Assembly (NCBI GenBank): GCA_034008185.1
Contig: CM067083.1
Location: 116,954,837 to 117,018,836, forward strand
DNA: 64,000 bases
Direction of reading: 5' to 3'
Source: Gorsachius magnificus
Lineage: Eukaryota > Chordata > Aves > Pelecaniformes > Ardeidae
The first letter of the stretch is position 1. Every line of letters begins with the position of its first letter. The translations under genes and the position numbers were made by a program. Positions 1-11,790 of the stretch are shown here, one piece after another. The notes beneath the pieces were generated by a model. That model made no database searches and had not been told where the DNA came from. It worked only from the letters and a program-made list of their open reading frames with translations.

Positions 1-2159
1 GAGAGCTGACATGCAGTCTTTCTATGCTGGAAGTTAACTTTATTGTTGTTCATTTCAAATCCCATCTGTTTCCATAATACTGCCTAATTTTAAAGTTATA
101 ACGTTTATCTTCAGTAGAACATAAATCAAAAAATTTCACCACTAAATCAAGCATTTGCACATATCTCTAATCCAAAACAACAAAACAATAATGATTAGTT
201 ATTTTCTCCCATCAGACACTTCAGCTGGAAATGCGCAAATTAATTAACTGCCAGTTCTGTGCTTTTTATTCTTTTTTTTTTTTTCCCTAGTTTGTTGTAT
301 TCATTAGTTCTGTGTTTGTCTAGACAGGGTCCTGATTCTATTCCCTTATTCATGGGAAAAGGAGGTGAGTAGAATCCCTGTTCCCATTCTCTACCCAAGA
401 AGGTTGTTGGAAAACCTACTCTCTCTTTGTGAATGAGAATGCAGGCATTTTATGTCTTCTGTTTCTTTGATAAATGAAGGTAATCAAAAGGAAGAATCCA
501 CAGAAGTAGTGTCCTTCTAGCAAGTTCCAGCTCTGTGCCACTTTGAAAGTCCAAAAGAAAACAGGCAGGAAGGCTTATGTAAAAGTTTAGGCATTGGTCA
601 AAGAATAGAATTGAATTGTTTGTTTTTTTCCCTTTCTTGAATAATTCTAGCAATGTGTGGTTTAGAGATTGCCAAAGAACTTAATGGATGAACCTCAGGT
701 TTTGTGTAACACAAGCCTCCTGCAGTGCAGAGTAGCTCCAGGCAGCAGTCAGGACCACCCTTTGCAGGTGCAATTACCTACCTCTTCTCTCTTCTCAGCT
801 CTACAATGGCTGTCACCAGACAACAATAACCACTGGGGAAATAAAATTTTTCAAAATCACACACCTCCCACTAACTAATATTCAGAAATTCTCTATTATA
901 AGTTGGAGCTGAGACAACATAATTGGTGCTCTCCTGATGTGTGGGCAGTGGTGCTTTCAAGCAGCACTAGGTCATTTAATTCTTCTTGAATGAAGGTCCT
1001 GGGACTGACTTATCCTGGCTATTGGGCTGCTGCCAGAGAGCTTTTTGCAAAAGAGGGCTTACAGCTTCTGATGCCTTTTCCATGACTCTGAGGCAATGAT
1101 ACCTATCCTTTCACAGTGTCTCTCTCTAGACTAAGAACATCACATCAGAGGTACATCCTGTGATACTGTGATTTTACTTTGTCGACAAGATAACATCATT
1201 CTGAAGAACAGGCAGCAACTTAATGACCTCAAATCATGCCACTTTTTGGTGCCTTATCTGTGTTGTGTCTAAGTCTGCAAGACTTAATGTCAGTTTTTAA
1301 GAATGCTCGTGTACTTGCTGTCAGTTTTCTAATGAACAAAATATCCACAGTGGCAACCCATGCGTCATTGTTTACATTCTGTATTTTACCAGCACTAAAC
1401 ACAGATTTTGCAGCCTCTTTTTAGGAGGCACTTTATTATTTTGACACCATTCTCTACAAGCTCACTAGATCATACGAGATAGAGATGGTTGTCTTGTCAC
1501 TCTGTGGGCCACTGCCAGGTTTTATTATTGTTTGTCTACTATAGATGTGGCATGGTGATCGCTACTTTGGAAATCATATCTTCAACTTAGAAAGTGAGAA
1601 TAAAGATCAAGGATAAGTATAAATATTTTTTCCAAACAATATGAAAAAGGCTAATTTCTCTTTCTGGACCAGTATTTTGGAGTCTCTCAAGATTTTTTCA
1701 GCTATCTGATAAGCCTTAACAGAGTTAAGAATGCTGTTAACAATGTTAACAGCTTTAACTATATTTTTACTACTGTAAATGAATCACAGTTTTTTAAAGG
1801 CTTTTCAGTTTATTACAATGTTGGTATATCCTTCAAATGCATTTTCTTTGTAACAACTTAGAAATGTCATATGAATGCAACTAAAGAATATTCTATTCTT
1901 CCCCTTAATAGTAGAGGTTAAGGCTGGTTTTTTATATTATCCTCTGCAGCAGAACCAGATTGAGCTGGATGCTATTTTTTTAGTTTATATAATTTGATAA
2001 AGATATTTTTATATATGTATAGTGTTTGCCGCCCGTAAACTCTTCAGTCAAAAGCTGCAGTGAGTGTGTGTTGGTAACCACCAAGTTTCAGTCAGGTTTG
2101 AATTCAGTTTATGACTTCAGAATTCATAGGCCAAGTGGGTGTGTCTGAAGGGGGTGTTT
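1..2159. other. Unique AT-rich sequence, no recognised gene
   Basis: No recognisable coding homology or transposon was seen. Open frames are short (under 70 codons) and resemble no family I know. The only notable structure is a pyrimidine tract at about 261-288 ending in CCCTAG, followed 74 bases later by a GTGAGT donor-like site; this is discussed as a possible exon in the findings. Confidence 0.6.
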
Positions 2160-2562
2160 AGGAGGTTGCAGCACATGATCTAGAGGCTGAGGAACCTGAG
2201 TCTGTTTAGACTGAAGGAGAGAAGTCTAATGGGTAATCTAATCATTGTCTTCTACTACCTAATTATGGATTGTAAAGATGACAGCACCAAGCTCTTCCCA
2301 GAGATGTACAGTTTATGGCAAGAAGCGATGAGAACAAAGTGCAACAAGGGAAATTTAAATTAGCCACAAGGAAAAAATCTATTCACAGTGAGAGCTGTTA
2401 ACCACTGGCAGAGGTAGCCAGAGAGGCTCCTCTGAAATCTGCTCTTACACATTTCTAAATCTCTGCTAGATTTGATCTTCTTTTACATTGACCTGCTTTG
2501 CATAGAACATTGAACTAGGAGACCTCCAGAGACTTGTTCTAATCTATTTTTCTATGAATCCA
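2160..2562 (+). mobile_element. Ancient CR1 LINE fragment (3' end)
   Basis: This is a heavily mutated 3' portion of a CR1 non-LTR retrotransposon. What shows it is the collinear order of CR1 landmarks. The block for the C-terminal RT tail (leucine-rich stretch, then KERS in place of EKRR) is at about 2198-2226. The 'lysine, gln, gly, lys/arg, phe' region is near 2340-2355 and a 'ggtagccagagaggctcc' block near 2412. The 3' UTR phrase 'gaactaggagacctccagag' is near 2513, followed by a decayed TTCTATGAATC end near 2550. Many stops and indels break any frame, so it cannot be translated. Boundaries are approximate. Its divergence places it in the oldest CR1 layer of this window. Confidence 0.8.
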
Positions 2563-2675
2563 TATCTATGATCTATGATATGCATATATACAAGTAAAAT
2601 GTATATGAGTGTATATACATACAGATGGTATATGTATACTTACCTTTAAAAGTAGGAAACACCCCACCATATCTA

Positions 2676-2767
2676 CTACACACACACACATATTTATACA
2701 ACATACAACATAGTTATATACTGTATAATACACACTATAATCAATCAACTGATCAATTGATTATAGT
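2676..2767. repeat. CA/TA-rich simple repeat ending in a perfect inverted repeat
   Basis: A short run of alternating C and A (about 2676-2690) passes into AT-rich sequence. It ends in a perfect 12-bp inverted repeat: ACTATAATCAAT at 2734-2745 and its complement ATTGATTATAGT at 2756-2767, with a 10-base loop. No function is implied; such hairpins are common in AT-rich microsatellite flanks. Confidence 0.8.
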
Positions 2768-5700
2768 AATAAACAAAGGCTATTGACTCTATCCTTTTTC
2801 CCAAATCAACAGTATTTTATGGCCAGCTCCATCTGACTCTGGTTTATCATAAATAAATAATTTTCTGTCCTTAAACTAAAGCTAAATAATTCTTCGCTGC
2901 TTGAGAATTGTGGCATCCTGTTTTAGTAAAGATACATAAGTGACTTCTTTCCAATTTTGGCTGTATTGATGTAAAAAGGTGATGTCAGTTTTCTTCTCAG
3001 TGGAGTCTATGGACACCACAGACTTCATGTTTTTTCATGACTCTGGATTTATTAATCAACTTCTTTTGCTTCCCAGACCCTACATTTAGAACTGAAGTCT
3101 GTGTCTCCTGGATATTTTTTGTAGAATTTTGCTATAAAGGAAGCATTTTGTTTTGTGGTTGTTTGTACTTTCTGGGAGTCTTTGCATCCTTCCATTGCCT
3201 ACTGGCACAAGACTGATGATTATCTGAACTTTACCTGTGATCCCTATGTGCACCTTGCTGTGTCAACATCTCTCCAAGGTGTATTTCACATGTTACATTT
3301 TTCACTGTTTTGCGCTAGTCCAGCAAGTCTGACCCCATCAGAGCTGACAGGAACCTCTGGTCATGCTCTTCTACTGCTTTTCATCCTCTACCCTGCAAAA
3401 CATCATCTGTCTTGATCTTACTATCCTCTGTATCATCAAAAATTACTGCATTTCTGTGCAACATATTGTCTGCAGAAAAAAAAATCCGTGTGACCTTCTA
3501 AAAGACTGTCTGGCCAAAGGAGTATCAAATATATGCAAATGCAGGGAGAGAAAAGTATTTGGGATCATCCATCTTTGCTTCCACCATCAGGGATTACTCT
3601 GTTTTAAATTTTAGGGGTTGGTAAAGAACCATTAAATTGCCTTGTTTTTATTCTTCTTCCAGAAACTGTCATGGATCTATTTATCTCTCCTTTGAGTATT
3701 TTCATTCTAGTAAGCAAAGCTTTCTCTGAGGGCAATCTGGTCTTTTTTCATCTCCAAGGCTGTAGTTTAGGAACCAAGATCTTAACAGGTAAGTCTTGCT
3801 AAGAATTGCTGGGTGGGTGAGTGAGTTGGGTCATAAGTACGGTGGTCTCATAGATGACACAGATAATACCTCTATTTCAAACAGCAACTGTGACTGATTC
3901 TTAGCATGTTATATGTGAAATTTGGGGCAGTTGAGCCAGTCCCCTCTTCTAATTTTTATCCAAAGTCTGATGTTCATCTATCACCTGCCCAGTTCCAGGT
4001 TCTGGGAGTGTATCTTGATTACAAATTTTGGCCAATAGCGTTGGACTAGATGCCAAACACTTCTTCCTCACAAGCTGTACCTATCTTCTTCTGAAATACC
4101 TGCTTCTGAAATATAAATATACTTCTGAAGTAAATATAAATGGTCACAAAATACAGGAATTCTGAATTCCAAAAGTGTCTTTATATTACAAAATTTCATC
4201 AAATGTTTCCTCTTCTATTTTAATCTTTTACCCCCCCAACAAGTGTACTTTTTGAGAACACAAAGGAATTGATACCTTTTCCCCTCTACGCTGAGTACTT
4301 TTGCTCTTGGTGCAATTCTGAATTGTGCTGTGTTTTCCTCAAGTTTATTATTTACCCAAACCTATTGTTTGCCTTCTTGGTGAGATGCTTATCACTTTGA
4401 ATCCCATGTTTTATATGTTCACCTTTTATTATTAATGTTTGTTGTGGTTTTTTTATTGTTATTATTTATTTTATTGATTTATTCCTGGGCTGCTATTACA
4501 TTTTCAGTGACATTGGCTTATGAACCTGTGTACCTTAAAGTTAATAAATTGTCTGTTCCTTTGCTACTACTCCATCCATCTTTAGGTATACCTCATTCTT
4601 GTACAAGGAATTCCTTGGAGCTAAAGCTAGTATTGTCATCTGCTTTGCCCACAGTGTGTATATTCTGCCTTTGCTTGCATATCCTTGCAATTGCTAAAAA
4701 CCAATGCAGTTCCTGACCCTTTTACTAAAACACTGTATTGTATTGCCTTATTTGCCAAAGCATATGCTGCAGTCTGCTGTTTGTAGTGGACTCCACCTTG
4801 GAGCTCTTGTTGCCTTCCTTCCTCAGATCTAAGCTTTAATTTGATCTGTGTGATTTCCTTGCCTTACCAAATTCTAATTGAATTTTTCAAGATTTAGTTT
4901 CAAGTGTATCTTTGGACATTTTTCATTCTAGATACCAATCACAGTTTGTCATTTTATCAGAGTTTTGCTTAGTCCTCCACAAATTGCAAGATTGGCTCTT
5001 TAACCACAAAATCTTCTATGTTTTAGTACCTAAACAAAACAAAAACTCAGAATATTAGGGTATATGCTTAGGGATGTGTTTTGAAATATAACTATTCCTC
5101 AAATTTCTCTAATGTTTTCATTTAATTTTACTTTTTGTAATAGAATTTTTCTAAAAATTACACACATTGTGGTAAGCTGTTATCATAAATCCTCCCCACC
5201 TTCCACTAAATTGTACACATTACTTGGGGATGTAAAGAGAAGCAGTGTCTAAATATTTTCCAGTTATCATATACACACATTCCAAAGGTTCTTTGTCTTT
5301 CTGATGTGGCAAAATCTGGCTTTGCTCAAAGTCAGACTTCCAACTAGTCATCACAGAGAAATGCGAGTTTCTGCACAGCATAGCATCCTCTTCCAACTAG
5401 CTTTGGTGGGCAGTGTTCTTCCCCACAGGCAAATCATTTCAACACAAAGCTCAGGGTATTTGAACATTGCTCTGGTCAGTGTTATGATGCCTAAAATCTC
5501 AGCAACTGTAATTGCCCCATGTAATTTTTATCCGTGGGCGCTGAGGCCGGGGCTGGCGTAACGGAAGTTCCTGCAGAAGGGATCTGGAGAAGTCAGACAG
5601 CTGTATCTCCATCTTAAGCTAGTCAAGAGTGAAATGACACAGAGTAGATGTAGATCCCCAAGTGTCTGTGAAATTAAAAATTTCCCCTGGAGGTTAGAGG

Positions 5701-5984
5701 AACCCTAGATACAATGGTACTTAGATGGCTAGAACTGATCTTTCTAACTCTCAAGCTGGGGACCTGAGCTTTCTACATGAGTAATTCTAACTTCAGGGTT
5801 AAAAATCAATCTCAGTCTCTTTTACTGGAGCTCTGTGCAATTATATAGCTAAGTTTTAGCCATATTACCTGAGAGAAAAACATTAAACTTATAAAACTTG
5901 TACAGAATATGGGATGCCATAGACTGTGCCTTCAGTCCTGAAAATCCCTGAACCTGGTACTGGTATAGTTTTGCTGCATTAGGA
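2768..5984. other. Unique sequence, nothing recognised
   Basis: Stretch without recognisable genes or transposons. It contains small open frames, including a hydrophobic one at 4435-4716, but composition there is T-rich and the apparent membrane character follows from that. No homopolymer longer than about 10 and no tandem array was noticed. Confidence 0.55.
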
Positions 5985-6180
5985 CACTCAGGCTTTGGTA
6001 CAGGATGCCCAGAGATGTTGTGCAGTGTCTGTCATTGAAGATTTTCAAAATCCAACCGCATAAATCCCTGAGGAACCTAGTCTGACCCCAAAGATGACCC
6101 TGCTTTGAACAGGACATTGGACTAGAGACCTCTTGAGGCCCTTTCTAACCTGTTTTATTCTATCATTATATGATTCAATG
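5985..6180 (+). mobile_element. Ancient CR1 LINE 3' end
   Basis: The terminal part of an old CR1. The segment at about 6004-6040 matches the 'gaggctgtgcagtctccatc' type block at the end of ORF2. The 3' UTR landmarks follow in order: 'gaccctgctttgaacaggac' at 6095-6114, 'ttggactagagacctcttga' at 6117-6136 and 'ggccctttctaacctg' at 6137-6152. The element ends in TTCTATCATTATATGATT, a decayed form of the CR1 terminal octamer repeat. No coding capacity remains. Confidence 0.85.
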
Positions 6181-7158
6181 ATTTACTAATGACAGAGTGT
6201 CCTAGGACAAGGGATAATTAAATTTCTCTCCTTCATTTACAATTCCCCATACTTTTTGGGATATGCTCCAATGCAAAATGAAATAAGGATTAGAAACTTA
6301 GCTTGCAGCAGTGTTGGGAGGATAAATACATTAAAGATTAGTAAGTGCTCAGATACTGTGTTAATGGGGGTCCTATAAGTACCTTGGAGAGATCCAGAGC
6401 CCTAAATCACTATTAATGAATTGTATTGATTTCCCTTTAATTTCTGAAATGAAGCTATTGTAATAAAGCTTGGCTTTTATTTGACCTTTATCCAATGTAG
6501 TAATTATAAACACTATTTTACAATTATTTTATTCTTACTCCCAAAGGAAAATAGTACATGTTAATCGAGTCTGGGCTAAATGTTCCCTCTTCTGCTTCTT
6601 TTATCTTTCTGGGGTTTTGGTCTTAGGCAAATCATATCAAATTATTTTACAAAAAAGTAAATCAATTGATAGAATGATTAACAGAGTAATACTGGAGCTT
6701 GAGCATATTGAATTCATTCATATTTAGTCTAGCTATGTCTAGGGTCAACAATAATTAAATAATTGAAATGGAAAAAATGGCCTGGCAGGAAAAAACTGGC
6801 TATAGTATGAAGAAAATCTGAGTCCAGTTGTTGATACTTTTGGTTTTCTTTATGATTCTTCTGTAAATTACCAAAGAATAGAAACATAAAAGACCTTAAA
6901 GTCCTATCCAAGAAGTCAGGTTTCTAAAAATCATGTCAAAATTTTGCTTTCCAAAACTCTTTTAGCACTGTGGGTATCACCTACTAAACTGCCCATGTGC
7001 ATAGGTACCTAAATCCTGATAGTAAGGTGAAACTCAAAGATTAACTGAAACTGAAAACTTTTGAGGTATACAGCCTTCCTTCTCCAGATTTGCAAGTGCA
7101 ATCTAATCCAGCAGGCATTATCCGAATACACTTTAAGTTTTAAACCTTTTAAATACAA
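6181..7158. other. Unique AT-rich sequence, nothing recognised
   Basis: No gene, transposon or tandem repeat recognised. Confidence 0.55.
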
Positions 7159-7222
7159 GAGAGGTGCGGAGCGGAGCGGAGAGGAAAGAAAACGAAAGGA
7201 AAGGAAAGGAAAAATGAAAAAG
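7159..7222. repeat. Purine-only tract with GCGGA and GGAAA units
   Basis: An almost pure purine strand. Three tandem GCGGA units (7166-7180) are followed by GGAAA/GAAAG units (about 7181-7214). Such polypurine tracts can adopt triplex structures and are common length-variable microsatellites. It does not lie in any recognised gene. Confidence 0.85.
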
Positions 7223-9051
7223 TGAGTGGTGATTCAGACTGCTGTCTCCCTAGTAGCTTATCTGTGTACTCAGGGATTAAAGCAATCACTGAACATGTAT
7301 GCTTCCTTTTCTGAAGAGTTTAAGATTTCTAACTCTCAGAGAGTGCTCCAAAAATTGAACTATGTGTTCAAGACAGGAAGCAAGGATGGATTTGGCCTCT
7401 CAATCTCTCTTGGAAGACAATCCTTTTTGCACTGAAGAATGAATTATGCAAGGGGCCAAGAAGAGCAAGTATAATTTCCTAGCATGGCAAGCCTAATGAC
7501 ATAGATATGGCATGATACAGCTTTGAGTATGGAGACCTGGATACTAATCCATTTTCTGAAATGGCAGTTAACTAATTTACTTGTTGACTGTTTTATGTGA
7601 AATATACAAACAATGGCCCTGGAAGAATGCTCTCCTCCTTCCCTTATTAATGGAAGAATACTTTTGCTCCCCTTTGGAAAGAGCTAACTTCCGATTCTCC
7701 GAAATGAATGCAGAGTTCAGAGATGAAAGGGAAGAGCTTCTCAATGAGGAACAGTTTTCCTAATACTTTTTTTTCTTTCTAATTATGTTATGGCTTATAG
7801 TTTGGAACTTTCATTTAAAAGGGAACTTGTACGCTACCAGAGAAAGGTAATTATTCAATGTAGGCCTTCCACATCTTCAGTGCTTCATTAACCTGAAATG
7901 TTGGATGAATAATTAACTCGAGGGGCAGCATCTCCACAAGCTGGTTGATTGAAGGAATTATTGTCTCTAGCTTTTGAAAGAAAAAGAAAAGGAAAGCTTG
8001 GGAAACCCTTGAGGGTTGTATATTCTCCCTTCAAAATAAACAGGTCTTCTGACTAAGATGATTAAATCTCCAAGCCCCTCAAAAAATTAGCAAGAGTATT
8101 CAGCTATTTTTTAGGTACAGGTGTAGGTAAGAGTTAGGAGTGCACAAGAACAAATGAGAATTCCTTTGTTGATCCTCAGAAGAGCCCTGTCTTGCCCAGA
8201 CATCTGTCTCAGTGAGTGGATGCTCTCCCTGGAGGTCATGGTTCCCTCCTGTTTGGTCTGGGAATGTTCTTTGTGCCACCCCAGCAGCACCTAACCATAC
8301 AGAGCCATGCAGGGGCTCTGCCAGCAACAGCACAGACCATTAACCCAGGCTGATTGCAGGAAGCTCTATGTCCCAAGGAATCTCTGTTAACCAGGCTAGT
8401 GTCAGAGATCATAAGGTGTAAAACCCATTCAAGCATATTCACATAATTCTCCAGCCTGTAGTCTCCAAACTACAGCGCCAAAAGCTAAGGAGGAGCCCCA
8501 GCCCATAGCAGCTGTAAACTGTTAAAAGTCCCTTTAGACTGGATTAGAAACTCCAAATGAAATGTGAAAACCCCAGACTAGTCAAGACATGTCAGTATGA
8601 AAATTGGGAAGCAAAACCTATAATGCTAGAGAGGACCATCTACCCAAACTCCACAACTCCTTGCTGTGCTGCTTTTCTGTTTGTAGGATAACTGGTGTTT
8701 ACTCATCCACTCTGGTTATCCTGGCACTCATTGATTCCATATGGCCTACAATGAGTTTGTGACTCATTTGTTGGAAAAGTGTGAAGTAAGGCTTAAGAAA
8801 CAGTCTACTCTTTACTACTTCTTATTGCATATCTTTACCATTGTTTTTTAAATGTCTTATACTGTTCCTTGACTCAAAGGTTAAATTTTGCGGCTGTCCC
8901 CTTTCTCACACGACCGGATGAAATCCAGCATTGTTAGTTGTGTTTTCATACCAAAGACTCTAGGCCATTAAATTTTAACTCTTACTCTTTCTGTGTCTGT
9001 CTTCCCTATCCCTAAAAAGCAGTAAATCAAACTTTCCTTAGTTTGCCTTAT
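7223..9051. other. Unique sequence, nothing recognised
   Basis: No gene or mobile element recognised. The block 8160-8520 is somewhat more GC-rich than its surroundings and carries overlapping short minus-strand open frames (8100-8442), but I see no family motif in them. Confidence 0.5.
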
Positions 9052-9630
9052 TGCTGTGGTTTAACCCCAGTAGGCAGCTAAGGACCACACAGTCACTTGG
9101 TCACTCCCCCACAGTGGGATGGGGGAGAGAAACGGAAGGGCAAAAATGAGAAAACTCATGGTTTGAGATAAAGGCAGTTTAAAAAATAAAGCAAAACCTG
9201 AACACACAAGCAAAACAAACCAAGTAATTTATTCACTACTTTCCATCAGCAGGCAGATGTTCAGCCATCTCCAGGAAAGCAGGGCTCCATCATGCATTAA
9301 ATGGGAAGACAAACACCATAATTCTGAACGTTCTCCCTTCCTCCTTCTTTCCCTGAACTTTTATTACGGAGCACTATAACATAGGTATGGGATATCCCTT
9401 TGGATATCTGGAGTCAGTTGGGCGATATCTGTCCCAGCTGTGTCCCCTCCCAGCTTCTTGTGCAAACCCAGCAAGAGAAGCAGCAAATGCCTTGACGCTG
9501 TGTAATCATTGCTCAGCAATTACTAAAACATCCCTGTGTTATCAACACTGTTTCCATCACAAATCCAAAACATAGCCCCTTACAAGCTGCTGTGATGAAA
9601 ATTAGCTCTATCCCAACCAAAACCAGTACA
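9052..9630 (-). mobile_element. Solo LTR, avian ERVL-like family (subtype A)
   Basis: One of six related LTRs. On the plus strand it begins TGCTGTGGTTTAACCCC and ends CCAAAACCAGTACA, so on the minus strand it reads TGTACTGGTTTTGG...CCACAGCA with TG/CA ends. Minus is taken as the transcribed strand because better-preserved relatives carry TATAAAGC and ATTAAA there. In this copy the TATA region is TAATAAAAG near 9360-9370 and the ATTAAA region is mutated. The internal segment (aagcaaaacaaaccaag, then cagcaggcagatgttcagc) matches the copies at 35720 and 51307, defining subtype A. No internal gag or pol is adjacent. I saw no clear target duplication (CTTAT versus CTCTG). Length is 579 bp. Confidence 0.85.
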
Positions 9631-11351
9631 CTCTGAAATGTTTATATTTGAGACTAATCCTTACTATGCATTTGTGCAGGCCTTTTTATAGGGATACCCT
9701 CACTTGTATCCCTAAGGATTATGTGAATGTTTTGATTTTTTTTCCCAATAGTTTCTGCAATAATCCAAGTAAGTACTAGTATTATAGTTATGACTTCCCT
9801 CTCCAAACAAGCTTTTACTGGAGATCTTCATCAACATATTCCTTCACCACCAAGCCTAAAGATCCAAGCTCTTCACTCATCTCAGAGTGCTATATAGCCT
9901 AACCTTATGTACAGCAGTATTTTTCTCCATGAGTTTCATTCTGAACTTGTGAAATACCAAGTTTAACTCATGGCTCTAATGATGTAAGTGGGGATTGAAA
10001 TAACTGAGCACTTTATTGGTTTAGACCCCTTCACTTCTTTAATCTCAGAGGATTACTTCCAGTCGCATATGGTAAGCAGGGTACTAGCCTTACTAACATG
10101 CTCTTTTAGAGCAGTTTCAAACATCTGACTTCTTCCAACCCTCTTATATCTATGAGATTTCTTTTTCTTGGTACAAACCAACTACTCAATAGGTCTGAAA
10201 ACAACTTTCTTTTACACAGTATTTTTTTTTGTCTTTCACTGAGAGTAAATTCTAGCATTATGGTTCACCAAGTGATCCTGCACTATTCTTGTTAATTATA
10301 CAGTGAGATGATCACAAGCAGAGAGATGTAAAACAGATGAAGTGAAGCAATGCCTTAGGCCAAGGCTACATTCCCTAGGTTGCTGTTCATATGGATAACA
10401 GCATTACCAAAAAATAATAAAAAAAAACCCCACCAGGTATTTCTTTGATATCTGGTAGACAAAAATCTAACCCAAGTTCTGCTGGAGAGGAGGATGCTGA
10501 TATGAAATAGACTTGAAGGGAAAAAAAACAACCTGCAATGGCATGTCCAGCAAGTTGCCAGTAAAGTTGTCTGACCTTTAAGGGAAAATGAATGAAAATA
10601 AAATAGATAAGCAGAGCAAAAGTAAAAAGCTCAGAATTCACAGATAGCACACCTGCAGAAATTATATTGCTGAAACTAGAAAACCTAGAAAACAATAAAT
10701 GTAGAAATAATATCACAAAAGCAGGTGTGCTGGTGTGGGGTAAGAAGACTGTAGTGAAGGTGGAAGTGCCCTTAATTACTTTTTTTCACATTTGAAAAGC
10801 TTCCTTTCCTTAATGAATATCCACATTTGTTTTCATCAGAAAAATAACCCCAGAAAATGTTCCAGGCTGCTAGAAACCCTCTACAATCAAAATAAAAAGA
10901 TGTAAAAATGAGAATAATCTTGTGATTTGCAATAAAACAATCCAACACAAAATATGAGTCAGCATGGGATTCTTATGTGGAGATCTAATGCAACTGAGAG
11001 GAACTAGAAGAAATTAAGAGAGTTAGTTAAAAAAAATTATTTCACTGACAAGAACAGATCCTGAGCCATTTCCATGGATTTAAAAAAGAAAACACTACTC
11101 AGTTTCTTCTCCCCCTTCTTTAAAAAACAAAGAAAGCATCCTACTAAAAACATGCATATGAAAACCACAAAGAAACACCTTTCCAATACATCACAAAAGA
11201 AATCCAAATGTGCCAGCCTAGTAGGCTATTGAACATCAATGACTGGAAAAATATAGTCAGTGAGTAATCTGCTCAGATGCACAAAGGACAGATGATCACA
11301 GGACAGAAGTTGCACCTCTAGAGAAAAATCAGTTAAATTTAAATCTGATGT
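9631..11351. other. Unique sequence, nothing recognised
   Basis: No gene or transposon recognised. A 109-codon minus-strand frame at 10387-10716 is rich in Phe, Ser and Leu because of composition and has no motif I can name. Confidence 0.5.
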
Positions 11352-11790
11352 CAGTGCACCCTTTCCCAGTGCATGCACATGCACTTTGAGCACAGGTGCT
11401 GGCGTTCTTCCAGCACCAGCAGCACCCCAACTAACCACTACAGGATTGTCCCCAAAACACTCCATGGCAAAACGGCTTGGATGCTAGGAAGCGAGGACCT
11501 CCAGGTGCACATGTGTGACTCAAAGAACAACGAGCAGGGACCCCTGGGTGCACGTGTGCAACCGCACAGGAGTTTCTCCCTGTCATGTGCATTGGGGGTT
11601 GCAGGGAGCAGCGTGGGCCCATGTAGTGCTGGAGCACCTGTATCTTCCATGGAAAGGGGGGGGGTGTGTGCACACAGCGACTACACCCTTTAGAAAGAGG
11701 GGTGATGGTTACCCATACAGGCTTTGAGGTGTGTGTTGGGGGTGTGCATGTAGCCGTGCAAATGTGCATGCGATTGTGTGCATATAGGTG
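11352..11790. other. GC-richer patch of alternating purine-pyrimidine motifs
   Basis: This patch stands out from its AT-rich surroundings by repeated GTGCA/TGCAC words, for example near 11360-11390, 11505-11520, 11550-11565, 11665-11680 and 11745-11790. It also contains a run of nine G followed by the perfect 12-bp palindrome TGTGTGCACACA (11656-11676). Overlapping frames of 70-112 codons are open on both strands, as expected for low-stop GC-rich sequence. It could be a degenerate minisatellite or a Z-DNA-prone region. No gene family is recognised. Confidence 0.5.

Noticed and set aside
9052..9630. LTR transcription on the plus strand (TGCTGTGG... as the 5' end)
   Set aside because: Both ends look like TG..CA, but TATAAAGC and ATTAAA with correct order and spacing occur only on the minus strand in the preserved relatives, so minus was chosen.
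10387..10716. 109-codon minus-strand frame with hydrophobic stretches
   Set aside because: A/T-rich composition explains the Phe/Leu/Ile content; no motif, no splice context, no recognisable family.
11373..11769. Overlapping frames of 70-112 codons on both strands
   Set aside because: GC-richer low-stop sequence opens all frames; open frames on both strands argue against a specific gene.
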